This document shows positions 1-10,948 of a stretch of DNA of 64,000 nt, one piece after another. Under the pieces are notes generated by a model. The model was not told the origin of the DNA. It was given only the letters and a program-made list of their open reading frames with translations, and made no database searches. This DNA comes from Petrosia ficiformis. Taxonomy: Eukaryota > Porifera > Demospongiae > Haplosclerida > Petrosiidae. The stretch is taken from contig OX345636.1 of assembly GCA_947044365.1 (NCBI GenBank), forward strand, positions 45,757,037-45,821,036, given 5' to 3'. The translations under genes were made by a program, and so were the position numbers. Positions within the stretch are counted from its first letter, which is position 1. Each line of letters starts with the position of its first letter.

Positions 1-421
1 CTCTGATGATAGATATACTTGTATTACTCTACACGCATGCATGTGTGTTGAGTAATATAATTATATACTAGGAATAATTCTTGAAATCTATAAATTTTAT
101 GCAAAACTTCCTTTCAAACTCCCAACAATCGAGCCTGAAAATTCTCACTATTAAATTTTGTTCATTAATTCATTAACAAATTATTTGATGATATTCTATG
201 TGAGGTTCTAATTACTGTTCTGTTATATATTCAACGTGTACACATCTTTCTTTAAATTATTATATAATCAAAGTTTAATATGATCATTTCTCATAATAAT
301 TATATAAAACAGGCAAAATCAACGTAATAAACTTATAATTATTTTCTTTACTTTTGTATTACAAAAAAAAACCTTTGGCCTAAAAATATTATTAATGTTC
401 AAGTTCAGATTTTTTTCTCCA

Positions 422-931
422 TCACATTTCAGATGGCATAATCTTCCAGTGAGCCTTTGGATCACCAAGATTATCTTCTATTGGAACAAGAATCACTTCA
501 TTTGTGTCAACATCATGTTTAAGAACCATTCCTTTGGCATTCTGAGGCTCAAGATAAAAGAATTCTGCTTGAGAAATAGGCGACGTATACTTTTCTCCAT
601 CCAGGTTTTGATATTCAGACACACTAGCAGGTTCATTTTCTATACCACTATGTAGTAGAACTTTGTTTCCAGTATCACTTTCCACGGCAACTATTATGAT
701 TCCTTGAAACTCCCCATCACTGCTACTCACCACTGCACGACAGAATAGACTACCACTACCTTCTGGGGTGTCTGTTCTTATTTCAATGCGTCCTCCAGCT
801 TTTTCATATGTCATGAAAGTTTCTGTTCCTGAGACAGTAAGACGAACATGATCATCACTGTCACATTGTGGAGCTTGTAGTGCAGATGCCAGGGCAGGCA
901 CAACAATCAGCAATACAAAACTGGTATGCAT
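422..931 (-). CDS. Small secreted protein, 169 aa, unknown family
   Basis: Single uninterrupted reading frame of 169 codons. The first 18-20 residues form a hydrophobic signal peptide (MHTSFVLLIVVPALASALQ), so the product is probably secreted. The mature part is acidic, beta-rich in appearance and has only two cysteines (about residues 23 and 63), which could form one disulfide. The stretch GEFQGIIIVAVE faintly recalls Reeler-type beta-sandwich domains, but I do not claim that family. The ATG lies about 80 bases from a TATA-like hexamer. A decayed second copy of the 5' half plus promoter lies at 52.95-53.29 kb on the same strand. No introns are needed. The signal peptide and intact frame support a real gene; its role is unknown. 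Confidence 0.72.
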   Translation of the reverse strand: MHTSFVLLIVVPALASALQAPQCDSDDHVRLTVSGTETFMTYEKAGGRIEIRTDTPEGSGSLFCRAVVSSSDGEFQGIIIVAVESDTGNKVLLHSGIENEPASVSEYQNLDGEKYTSPISQAEFFYLEPQNAKGMVLKHDVDTNEVILVPIEDNLGDPKAHWKIMPSEM

Positions 932-1010
932 GTTTACAACAAACAGTCAAATCGTATTGAATATTTACGAAATGGTGACGAAACAAATTTGGTTTCTTAA
1001 GTGTTCAAAA

Positions 1011-1016
1011 TTTATA
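1011..1016 (-). promoter_or_regulatory. TATA-like box of the secreted-protein gene
   Basis: On the minus strand this reads TATAAA in the context ACTATAAATTTT, about 80 bases before the ATG at 931. In the decayed copy near 53.19 kb the same position reads ACCATACATTTC, so the box is lost there. Function is inferred from position and sequence only. Confidence 0.4.
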
Positions 1017-1301
1017 GTGTAACTGATGCTCACTGTGAGGTCCTTATATTGTGCAAAATGACATCATATGACATTGTATGCAAATTAAAGATCATATAGT
1101 TATGACGTATGACTGTGCCACAAAAAACAAAGAAAAAAAACAAAGAGATGTAAATTCATAAATGTGGTTTTGTATTCATACAAGTTTAATCATTCTTGGT
1201 ATAGTATTTTGAATGTTTTGATTAGGAACTTAGTCACAGATTGATACAATTCAAAGTGGAGATTCGTATATTGAAAGCACATAGCTACCATAGTATATAG
1301 A

Positions 1302-1316
1302 TTATATATATATATA

Positions 1317-1372
<56 letters not shown>

Positions 1373-1373
1373 C
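1302..1373. repeat. (TA)n microsatellite
   Basis: A nearly pure TA dinucleotide run, abutting the large palindrome that begins just to its right. Confidence 0.95.
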
Positions 1374-1379
1374 ATAATG

Positions 1380-1640
1380 TATATAGCATGCTAATAGGTC
1401 CTATATACAAAATACAGTTTGTGTCCGAGGATGTGATATAGCCCGAGCCTGGAAGGGTTATATCACAGCCGAGGACACAAAACAAAGGTCCTATATTCAG
1501 TATATAGGACCTATTGGCATACTGTATACAATATATTGTATGATGGTGACATCTCCTGCATAGTGTGCACATGGAAGTTCTATATACAATATATAGAACT
1601 CACCATATCAAAGGGATGATGTCACCATCATACTATATAA

Positions 1641-1688
<48 letters not shown>

Positions 1689-1948
1689 TTATATAGTATG
1701 ATGGTGACATCATCCCTTTGATGTGGTGAGTCCTATACCTTCCATGTGCACACTATGCAGGAGATGTCACCATCATACAATATATTGTATATAGTATGCT
1801 AATAGGTTGGTCCTATGTCCTGAATATAGGACCCTTGTTTTGTGTCCTCAGATGTGATATAGCTCTTGCAGGCTCGGGTTATATCACATCCTCTGACACA
1901 AACTCAGGTCCTATATACTTTGTATATAGGACCTATTAGCATACTGTA
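1380..1948. repeat. 570-bp nested palindrome (foldback/MITE)
   Basis: The left arm (about 1380-1640) is repeated in inverted orientation at about 1685-1948, around a (TA)n centre. Each arm itself contains a smaller palindrome (1387-1524 and 1793-1945). Its outer motif is GCTAATAGGTCCTATATAC and its inner motif is TGTGTCCGAGGATGTGATAT with inverted partner. A truncated relative lies at 35.05-35.15 kb. This is a foldback-type non-autonomous element; no coding capacity is seen. Confidence 0.85.
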
Positions 1949-2395
1949 TATATATATATATATATTATATAATAATATAATATAATTGTAGTGTTTATTG
2001 TGTACAATTGTGTACGATTGTAGTGTTTATACAAATCTGAAAAACCATATTCATGTACTGCATGACTAAAGAGTTGTACTACAGTTTCACTTGTGTTATT
2101 AGTATTGCACGCCAAGTAGACAATAAATCAAGAAAAACCATCAACCGGTTACCCACCATGTACCTCAAATCTCCATCTGTGTAAAGGTTAACAAATATAT
2201 CTTTACAATTGTATAAGTGTTTATACAAAGTTCAATTCTACTACTAATTTGACAATCTGTAACCAACTAACAACACTGGCATACACCAATCAAACACATC
2301 ATACACTATTAATAAATACAGGAAATGTGAACTCAATTATTACAAAACAGAATAGATATATCACAACAATGTGTGTACAAACGCTAACAACTTTA
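1949..2395. other. Non-coding, nothing recognised
   Basis: AT-rich sequence with a short TA run at its start. No open frame, splice-bounded exon, hairpin or repeat relation to the rest of the window was noticed. Confidence 0.5.
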
Positions 2396-2700
2396 TAATT
2401 TTGTGGTTGCCATCTATGTGCCATATGGCATTTGGATGAGGTACAGAGTAGATTCTTCTATTTCTTGGTGTGACCCATTGTAAAGCTGTGTTTACTGGAT
2501 CAACTTGGGCAATAGAGTCACGTATTCATACCATAGAAACCTGAATTCCTTTTGATTGGAGAGCTCCTCGCAGCATGTTCTGTCCTGCCTCTAGCATAAT
2601 TCTCTTTTTTCACAAATTATGCTTTGTAATTCCAATCAATCCCATCTCAGACAGGATATTGTATAGTGTTCTCCGACTTATGCCATAATATGGCTATTCT
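2396..2700 (-). pseudogene. Relic of an rve-like integrase/transposase
   Basis: Reading the minus strand gives a decayed stretch. It has the order RRTLYNILSEMGLIG, then GALQSKGIQVSM, IRDSIAQVDPVN, and RRIYSVPHPNAIWHIDGNHK. This matches the layout of the metazoan integrase-core family in which YSVPGPN-LWHIDGNHK precedes the catalytic aspartates. Two in-frame stops interrupt it (after HNL and after SMV), and the remainder of the catalytic core is missing. It is a dead mobile-element fragment. Family assignment rests on remembered motifs and would need a profile search. Confidence 0.55.
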
Positions 2701-2727
2701 TGTCTATGTGAGTATGGGGTGCCATTT

Positions 2728-2925
2728 GTCAATGTTTAGAAAGTGAAGTCAATGTTTAGAGAGTGAAGTCAATGTTTAGAAAGTCATCGATATTTAGCAA
2801 TGTTGTCGATGTTTAGAAAGTCGTCGATGTTTAGAAGAATGTTATATAGCAAAGTCGTCAATGTTTAGCAAAGTCATCGATGTTTAGAAAGTTATATAGT
2901 AAAGTCTGCCGATGTTTAGTGGTAT
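2728..2925. repeat. Minisatellite, about 18-bp unit
   Basis: About ten imperfect copies of a unit like GTCGATGTTTAGAAAGTC in tandem, some with an inserted ATATAG(C/T)AAA segment. Confidence 0.85.
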
Positions 2926-3056
2926 CGACGTATGCTTGCTTGGAGAGTGTTCCCGAGCAGATTACTAGAGAATGATAATCATTGTGGGGCAAGCCTGAGA
3001 GAACATATAAAAAGGTGTGGTTGTAAGACGAGAGCGTGTGCAACTGCGCATACATT

Positions 3057-3131
3057 ATGAACACGCGCAAGTCTGTGAAGATGGCAAATGCTACAGTTCA
3101 CAGAATAGTGATGGAAGTTTCACCAATAAAG
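3057..3131 (+). CDS. Candidate first exon, 25 codons, unknown gene
   Basis: An ATG opens 25 codons that end exactly at a consensus donor (AAAG|GTAAGTAGG). A TATAAAAA sequence lies about 50 bases upstream (3006). The peptide starts MNTRKSVKMANATVHRIV and resembles nothing I know. No clear second exon was found; the downstream sequence is CT-rich and interrupted by a transposon. It could be a chance frame. Confidence 0.25.
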
Positions 3132-3308
3132 GTAAGTAGGAAAAACCCTGATGTTAAGTACTTTAGCAGGAAGATCACTTTGCTCAGCCATCTATAGCTG
3201 TTCTCTCTATCTGTCTCTCCCACATAATCTCTCTTTTCTTTGCTCAGCAGTCGAATCATCTCTTATCTCCCTCTGTCTGTCTCACCTACCTTACTTGTCT
3301 TTCATAAT

Positions 3309-3779
3309 TAGGCCTAATAGTTTTCGGGTTTTACCCTAAGTTACCCGATTATGACAGCTTAAAATTACGTTTCTGGTTAAACCCGATTTTAACTACCTTT
3401 CATTATTAACTATTCGTTAATGCGTGGGCGGTTGGGTGTGGTTTGTTGACTTGCACATGGTGTGAAAGGAATGGCTACTGCTGGTAATAAAAGAGGAAGA
3501 AAAAGGAAATCACCAAGTGATTGGGCTAGAGAATATGAAGAGCTGGAAGTCAAGAAGAAAATGGGTGATACAGAGTCTCAGGACATTCAGGAACACTTTT
3601 GTAACTATGTTTAGTTTTCAATCTTTTGTGATAATACTGTTTTTAAAATTCTGACCCGAATTTATGTTTTAGGGTTGGGGTTAAACCCGATTCAACCACA
3701 TCTTCAATGGATATTTATTTAACCCTAAAAAGTCACCCCGAAAACAATTTTTTTTTAAACCCTAAAACTATTAGGCCTA
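3309..3779. mobile_element. hAT-type non-autonomous transposon, 471 bp, perfect TSD
   Basis: Ends are inverted: TAGGCCTAATAGTTTT at the left and AAAACTATTAGGCCTA at the right. The sequence TTCATAAT directly flanks both ends (3301-3308 and 3780-3787), an 8-bp target duplication typical of hAT elements. The intact ends and TSD suggest a fairly recent insertion. It contains a 47-codon ORF. Confidence 0.85.
3471..3614 (+). CDS. Small basic ORF inside hAT-type element
   Basis: A 47-residue frame beginning MATAGNKRGRKRKSPSDWA; the N-terminus is strongly basic (nuclear-localisation-like) and the rest acidic. It could be the remnant of a transposase N-terminus or an accessory peptide, or chance. No family is recognised. 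Confidence 0.3.
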   Translation: MATAGNKRGRKRKSPSDWAREYEELEVKKKMGDTESQDIQEHFCNYV

Positions 3780-4185
3780 TTCATAATCTGTCTCCATAGC
3801 TCTTGTCTCTCCAGCAAAATCTTCAATCTCTCTTCTGAAGCTTTGCTCAGCTTATCTTCCTCTGTCTCCATTCAGTCTCTCTTCTCATACGTAATCTCAC
3901 CTCTCTCCGCTTTAGTTTCTCCAGGTCGTTTGGCTCTGTCCCTTTCTCTTCAATTTCATGATGAACAATGCTGGCTTTCTTGATAAGATATTTACGGAAT
4001 ACGAGAATTAAAAGTATTTACGGAATACGTACGAATAAAAAAAACAAACGGACAAATATATATACAATGCAAACTTTCCAGCTACCTCACTAGTGTGGGG
4101 CTCGCTCAGGCTCGCCCCAATAATATATTTTAAGCACGTTGTTGCATGCTGTTAGTCATATGGCAAGAGCAAGTCACCTAACACT

Positions 4186-6507
4186 CTGGACAACATGATC
4201 AGCAGGAAAGACATTGAGAAAGTAGTTAGTGGAGCCTTGTCGACTGATCTGTCAAAGATTTCTCAGAATTTTAGTGGCAGATCTACCTGTTCTGATATTG
4301 ATGACGATTTTGAAGACCCTAAGACAAAGATGCCTGAAAGATATGCATGTGTATGTTGATTTCTATGAGTGTGGGAAAATATAGTAATTATTTGTTAATA
4401 AAAATGTACTTCTGTAGAAAGTTGTCATCGGTACCGGTGTTCTTAAGAAAAAGGGACCGTAGGCAGCCTGTTAAGAAGCAGAAAGTGTACACATATGACA
4501 GGGATATCATTTGCCTGCCACAGTCATATGAAGGGAAAGATGAAAGCATCAGTATTCCTAGAGGGGCACCAACTATAAAGAAATTTACACAGTATTTGCT
4601 GATGCTATGAATGGAAATCCAAGATTTGATTTCTTCATACTTCAGCAAGCTAGTGGTACTAATAAATCTCTCATAATACCTGCATTGTCATCATATTATA
4701 TGTGGACAGCCTCAGCTGTAGCTGGCTGAAATTCCAAAGTACCAATTTATATTCTTGCGAAAGAAGAATTAAAGGTATAGTCAGTTCAGGTGAAGTGACA
4801 TATTTACATAAATATTGTCCATACATGGTGATGTGGAAAATATTAATGAAGAAAATAGGAGAGATGACATCATTATTATTGACCACTTGTCATGGAACGA
4901 GACTTCTCCATACAGGTGTGTGCGTGTGTGTGCATGTATTCCATGTATGTGTATTCCGTGTTAATACAATGATAGTTATGTCACCCTACTAGTATTATAA
5001 TTTATATAATATTATAATTATACATAATTATTCTCTGTCTGAATAACAAAGTGCGGACATATTTGTCATGTTTTATAAGTACAATGATTATACTAGTTGC
5101 TTTTTATGGCCCGTAGGGCCATCCCTATAATTGCTTTCCACGGGGTTTAATGTATATATATATATATATATTCTTGTGTCACTTGCGCGACTATGCGTTG
5201 TATACGTAGTTAAGGAAGTTGCGTCATTCCCGGGGGGCTCGGTCAATTAATGGGCGTGGCGCGTAAAAGAACGCGCGTTTGAGCTACAGACCAGCCAGGA
5301 ACTGGCAGGAAGATTCAGAAAGGATGTAAAACTGCTAATAACTGTTGTATATAGCAGAGAAACAGTATAGATATTATGCAAGAATCTTTAACAAGTAAGT
5401 ATGATAAGTTGTTGAGTTTCAGACACGAGGAAGTCATCATTTAGAACCTTGAAGGAGTACCTCAGTCAGTTCATCAGACATCTGTGTATTTAGACTGCAA
5501 TTAGGCTTACACTTACGTCTTCAGGCCCCAGGAGTACACAGAAAGGTAGAGACACTAGTGCCATCAGCAATGCTTAATACATAGTCATCACAAAGCAAAT
5601 ATAGGGATGTTTTTTTCTCTATATACACTTGTTATTACTTCAAAGATATAGCACAACAATATCATAATCATTAATGTCTTTGCATGATGTAGTGAATATG
5701 TGAGTATATTGGATCAAGAAGATAGTAATCACCGGACCCCTACACCACCTGTTGCTTCTTCATTGACTCCACCAACTGAAGAGTAATTGCATAACTACAG
5801 TCATTAGTCATTAGTCATTATTGATAAAACGTGTGTGACATGATCTGCAAGTAAATTTGTATACACACAATCAAGTGAGTTTTAAACTAAAATAGGTCTC
5901 TTTGGACTCTTCCCACACTTCTTCAATGTCACCGCAGTGAAGTTCTTCCCACTGACATACATGATAATGTTCATATCATAATACGTAGACACCATGTATT
6001 GGCAGATACACTTCATAAATTAAGAAATGGATTAGATGTTACAAAACGACTCTGTGTCACTTTTATTGGTGAGTCTGCTGTGAATACTGGTGGCCCCTTA
6101 CAAGAGTACTTTACTATTTTGATGAGATGTATTGCACAAAAAAATTTGCTATTTTGTGGTAAAGAAAATTCACGAGCACAATGTGTTAGAAATGGAAAGG
6201 TGCACTTTTTATCTTATTGGTTCAATTGTTGCCTTCTAGTGCATGGTGGTCCAGCTCCTACCTTTTGTTTCACCTGCAGTTGCAGATTACATTGTGCATG
6301 GGGTACAGAAGGTTAGAGCTACAATAGATGATGTCTCTGATGAACAGGTTCAACAGAAACTCATGAAGGTAAACCTATATCTTTATAGAATTGTCCTCAC
6401 TTAATATTTATGTTTTATGAAATTATATTGACTCATTGTAGATTCAGAATGCAAGCACAGTGGAACAGGTACAAGAGCTGACGAACAGTGGAGAGTATGA
6501 CTTCTGA
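4186..6507 (+). pseudogene. Decayed HECT E3 ubiquitin-ligase-like gene (G2E3-like family)
   Basis: Exon-like segments appear in order. 4186-4348 is an acidic N-terminal part. 4421-4777 has motifs YDRDIICLPQSYEGKD and IIPALSSYYMWTASAVAG, then IPIYILAKEEL-like sequence. 4800-4914 ends at a donor, and 5693-5782 is a Ser/Thr/Pro-rich part. 5930-6366 has the start of a HECT lobe (RNGLDVTKRLCVTFIGESAV followed by NTGGPLQEYF), then VHGGPAP and ADYIVHGVQKVRATIDDV. 6442-6507 has NASTVEQVQELTNSGEYDF. Frameshifts (about 4590 and 6265) and stops are present. A repeat lies in the intron at 5.1-5.5 kb. The frame breaks off where the LINE starts, and the catalytic-cysteine half was not found. The family match is from memory of sponge and cnidarian proteins. 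Confidence 0.62.
5105..5560 (+). repeat. Dispersed repeat, GGCCCGTAGGGCC family
   Basis: Starts near GGCCCGTAGGGCCATCC and carries a (TA)n tract. It then has a conserved block (GTTGCGTCATTCCCGGGGGG, GCTCGGTCAATTAATGGGCG, GAGCTACAGACCAGC). Homologous copies lie at 23.10-23.54 kb (same strand) and 32.65-33.02 kb (inverted), with a short fragment at 48.23-48.30 kb. No coding frame. It could be a MITE or a solo terminal repeat; the exact right end is uncertain. Confidence 0.65.
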
Positions 6508-7445
6508 ATTGTCTTCTCTGAGAACTAATATAATGCAAGTGAAATCGGATATATCTTTCCTTAAAAATGAAACTCCTATTCCTCCATCTGATTTACACGT
6601 GAGTCATGAAATTTCATCTGTGAAAGAAGAACTTAGAATACTTCATCAAAAAATTGAGCAGCTCTCTCCAAATTATCAACTCAACATTAGTGATGTACCT
6701 CCTGCTCAAAATCCTCAGAGGAATAAAACCTCCCTCATGATAACTGCATGGAACTGTCGTGGTTTTTCTAGTGCTATCCCCTATATTACACATCTAATTG
6801 AAACTGGTTCAGATATTATAGCTTTGTCCGAGCATTGGTTATGGCCATACAATATTAAAAACTTATCCACCATTCATCCCAGGTATGAAGGTTTTGGTTC
6901 GTGTGATAAAAGATTAGATGAACATTGTACCTTATCCCATGGTTGTGGTGGTATTGGAAAAAAAATCTCTTAATGTTATACCTTTAACACAAGTTGTTTC
7001 TGACCATTTCTGTGCTATTCAAATCCATCTGAATAACTCAGAATCTCTGATAGTGATTGTGGTATACTTACCTTGTTCAAATTACTCCAGTGATGAATAT
7101 CTGAGTTATTTTCAAGATCTACAGAGTGCTGTTAGTGCCTATGAATCTTATGGCCCTGCATGTGATAATTACTGGTGATTTCAATGTAAACCTTGCTGAT
7201 GTAAATCATCATTGTGATCGAAAACAACTCGTTATGGATTTTATTGATGCCCATTCACTTTATATAGTCTCCCAAAGCTAGTGGTCCAAATTACACTTAT
7301 TTCTCGACCTCGTGTTGTTCTATGTTGGATTACATCATTGCTGATTCATCTATAGCAAATGAAACTTTGAGTTGTCTTATTCACTCGTTACATCCCTTAA
7401 ATCTATCAGATCATTTGCCCATCTCGATTCCATTAAATGTTACTT
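6500..7445 (+). pseudogene. LINE ORF2: coiled-coil leader and AP endonuclease part
   Basis: The frame opens with a probable coiled coil (MTSELSSLRTNIMQVKSDIS). It continues with the endonuclease motifs ITAWNCRG (near 6740), ALSEHWLW (near 6825), VVYLP (near 7060), ITGDFNVN (near 7167) and the closing SDHLPI motif (near 7408). These are the catalytic Asn/Glu/Asp/His positions of the APE-type nuclease that nicks target DNA. Frameshifts near 6950, 7150 and 7290 break it. Confidence 0.8.
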
Positions 7446-9930
7446 GTGAATTGACTAATTCTACTGAAAACCATTCGAATAAGATCAATTTGACTCGAGC
7501 TGTTGAATCAGATTCTATAACCCTATATTCGGAGTCTGTATCACTTGTCACTAGACCTTTGATTGGCATAGCTGGTCAATCTATCAGTGAGTTAAATAAT
7601 GAGATTGTGTATGTTACTAATGTTATGAAATCTGCTGCCGTAAACTACCTTCCTTTTGTTAAAAATAAAAAGAAATCGAAATCTAGTCCTGAGTTGAAAG
7701 ATTTGTGTGATGCTCGTAAATGTGCGTGGAAGCGTTGGAATTCAGGTTGTAAACCAATATTGGGCTCTCTATATGAGGATAAGAAAAATGCAAATAAAAG
7801 AGTATGTAGTTGTGTTACGAACTGTTATACTATTTTTGAACGTCAGGATATTCAGCGAAGAGATAGGATGTTTACAAATGGTGATATATCTCATTTTAAA
7901 TTAATCATTAAGCAGAAACCAACCTGTAAAAAGCTTTTCGTAGGAAACAAGACAATTAATGACCAGACTGAAATTGTTGAAGTGTTTCGGAAATACTTCT
8001 CTACACTTGCATCTTCTTGTATTGATCCTCAGTTGAGTTCTTCTGAAATTGAACCATATCACAGTATAATGATGATGAAATTCTTACAAATGAAATTAGT
8101 GTTAAGGAAGTCACTGCAGCGATAAGAAAGTTAAAAATGGCAAGTCCGGATGGTTTGTCATTAGAGCACTTTCAGTATGGTGGTCTTATTCTAACTTTAT
8201 GGATTACTAAACTTCTAAATAGAATTATCGTACTTGAGGATATTCCTTCATGCATGAATGAAGGGATCATCACTCCCATCTATAAAAAACAAGGAAAAGA
8301 TCCTTTATTGATTAGAAGAATTACTGTGCCATCTGTTTTCTCGAAAATACTCGAAGTTATAATTCTAAATCGTTTGTATGATATTTCGGAAGATCTCCAA
8401 ATACCTGATGTCCTACAAACTGCCTATCAGAAAGGATTGTCTTGTTCTGATGCTGTCTTTGCTACTGCTACTCAAGAGGCTTTGCTTATTCATTTATGTG
8501 AAAATGGTCACCCGTACTTATGTCTCTTTGATCCGGAAAAGGCATTCGATTCCATCTAATTATCAGTCCTTTTAAGAAACCTATTCAATATTGGTTTTAA
8601 TGGTAAATGTTGGCGTATTATTGAAAGTTGGTACACTGCAGCATATAGTAGGATTTGTGTGGATGGTGTAATATCCAACCCATACCTTATTCCAGATGTG
8701 TTAAACAAGGATCTGTACTGTCCCCAATATTATTCTTAGTCGTTATTGACCCACTGCTTAAAACCTTGAGAGATCACAATGCTGGATTATCTGTATATGG
8801 TACGTATATTGGTGGTGCTGCCCATGCTGATGATCTTCGCACTGCTACAGCCACTAAGAATTCTACTGCTCAACAGGTTGACATTATTGAAGAATTTACT
8901 TCAGCCAATTATTTAAGGCTCAATTCATCCAAAACTGAAATAATTTCTCGTAATCTCCCAGATCCAGAACCTATTCAAATATTGAATTGGGATGTAACAA
9001 CCATAGCAAGTGCTAAATGTTTAGGTGTCTGGTGGCAGTTTAATCTTTCTGCTTTGAGAGCTGTTCAAGAAAATATCAGTAAAGCTAGAAGAGCTTTTTT
9101 TGCACTTGGTGAAATGGGTGCATTTCAGGGTAGTTTAAACCCATTATCTGCCATTAGTATTTATGAATCTTGTGTTATTTCCATCTTGTTATGCGGCTGT
9201 GAAACATGGCTATTGGATTCATCTTGTAATCTTTTACTTGACCAATTTCAGTAAGAAATCGGCCGTCGTATACTAAAATTACCAAAGCATTTTTCTGGTC
9301 TTGTCATCAGAATTTGTTTATGTTGGCCTTCTATGTCATCTCGAATATTAGCTCGAAAATTGAGTTTTCTCACCAAATTATTGCAATCTGAGAAGAGTAC
9401 ACATAAGCTCATAAATGTTCACCTTGGTAGCTATCATTGATGCCTATAATGTTTCGATTATCCAACAGTGCAGGATGTTGGAATCCAACATTGTTACTAG
9501 GGTTCTAAAATTATGTTTGGAATGTCCAGAGGACACTCTTTCAATTGTTCACTCTGAGAAATCTAACTTATTTGATAGAGATATTGTTAACCTTATCGCC
9601 TCTTCACTTAACCACCCATCCGCTCACTTAGTGGCTTCAGTTGCACAAAGTGTTTCCTGGTGTCGTTTATGGGATCTGGCTTTGGATAGAGGAGTGCAAG
9701 GTACCAATCAACTACAACGAATTGTATACCACTTAAGACATCCAATCTTTTCGAATTTCTCTTGTCCTTTATGTGATATTACCTTGACTCTTATAACAAC
9801 ATGGTTATCACATCTCTGCAATTCTCACACGATTACAGATGGCCCCATCCATCTGTCTGTTGAGGAAGTAATTTATGCTCTTAAAAGTGAAAGTGTGGAC
9901 ACTATCTTTAACCTTTATTTTCCCACATAA
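7446..9930 (+). pseudogene. LINE ORF2: reverse transcriptase and C-terminal part
   Basis: Follows the endonuclease. Recognisable pieces are MASPDGLSLEHFQYGG (8137), IITPIYKKQGKDP, the finger motif LQTAYQKGLSC, RT motif A with LFDPEKAFDSI (8526-8556), KQGSVLSPILFLVVID (8703), and catalytic motif C as AHADDL (about 8820) in place of YADD. Then come CLGVWWQ, YESCVISILLCGCETWLL and a C-terminal CPLCD...LSHLCNSH knuckle (about 9765-9830). A frameshift at 8560-8655 and others separate these pieces, so no active enzyme is encoded. Confidence 0.82.
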
Positions 9931-10048
9931 TACTTAATTAATATCATTATTACTACCATAATTACTGCTTAATTTATGTGCTATACTCTGTGAGTCTTGC
10001 ATTAATAACTTTTACATTAATAACATTTTCAAGCATGTAAATAAATTC

Positions 10049-10146
10049 GTTATAACACCCCTGCTTGGGAAATATCACATTTATAATCACCTCGCCCTCG
10101 GGTTCAGTGATTATAAATGTGATATATCCCTCGCTGGGGTGTTATA

Positions 10147-10148
<2 letters not shown>
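10049..10148. repeat. 100-bp hairpin element next to (TA)n
   Basis: GTTATAACACCCCTGC at the left pairs with GCTGGGGTGTTATAAC at the right. The interior TATCACATTTATAATCAC pairs with GTGATTATAAATGTGATA around a CTCGCCCTCGGG loop. It is followed by (TA)n at about 10152-10207. A small foldback element. Confidence 0.85.
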
Positions 10149-10211
<63 letters not shown>

Positions 10212-10289
10212 TATAATTATATAGCTAATCATATCTCTCAATACTATAATAATTATATATAAATTGTGAACGTGCACACACATATATAC

Positions 10290-10333
<44 letters not shown>

Positions 10334-10464
10334 ATCAAACAATGTTTACCATAGAAACAACGAATCCATACATTTTCAATTAGACATTCAAATCACGCAC
10401 TATGATAATATTTTACCGTATTGTACTGGACCGTATTGTATTGTACTGGACTCGCGTGACTGGA

Positions 10465-10780
10465 AGTTTATTATACAGAAAATCACCTGACCGGATGTTT
10501 TATTTTACAGCGTGTCACATGTTGCTAAGTAAAAATTGTGTAGAAAGAGATTACTCTATAATTTCTTTAGTTTTGACGATGGTCAAGTTAGCAAACATGA
10601 GTTGTGATAAAATTCTAAATGAGGTAAGTTTTGTGTATGATAAAATGTGAAAATAGAGAGGTTTTTATATGTTCAGTGCTGAAAGTCTCTTTTCGAGTTG
10701 GAGGTTGCCCGAGATAGCTACTGGTTTGGGATTTAGCTTGTAAATGCTTCAAGATGACCATCTTTATCATGATAGTTTGA
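10465..10780. repeat. Inverted segmental duplicate of 56.04-58.29 kb
   Basis: Three collinear blocks match the reverse complement of sequence at 58.21-58.29, 57.32-57.40 and 56.04-56.15 kb. The second block includes an exon-like stretch (MVKLANMSCDKILNE followed by GTAAGT). Blocks are conserved with point differences; the distant copy is expanded by insertions. Confidence 0.75.
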
Positions 10781-10836
10781 ATAGTAAAGTATTGCTAAAT
10801 AATAATAGGCAAAAACAAGCATGATTTGATAAATTT

Positions 10837-10948
10837 ATTATCGCACAGATACCCGGGAAATATTACTCGTTGGATACAGCGTGCCACTCGTCCTTCGGAC
10901 TCGTGGCAACGCTGTATCCAACTCGTAATATTTCCCGGTATCTGTGCG

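Larger units (their letters stand above)
3180..3960. repeat. CT-rich (TCTCTGTC-type) low-complexity tract
   Basis: Repeated CTCTCTGTCTC, TTTGCTCAGC and similar pyrimidine-rich words on both sides of the element at 3309-3779. These form one low-complexity tract that was split by the insertion. Confidence 0.6.
6490..9945 (+). mobile_element. Non-LTR retrotransposon (LINE, CR1/Jockey-like), degraded
   Basis: A 3.4-kb element in the order apurinic endonuclease, reverse transcriptase, C-terminal zinc-knuckle-like region. It is inserted in the same orientation into a HECT-like gene. The coding frame is broken into about six segments by frameshifts and stops, so it is inactive. The 3' end is near 9945. 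No poly-A tail or clear target duplication could be placed. Confidence 0.85.

Noticed and set aside
1190..1572. Tyr/Ile-rich open frames over the TA microsatellite
   Set aside because: They are translations of (TA)n and palindrome sequence with no coding evidence.
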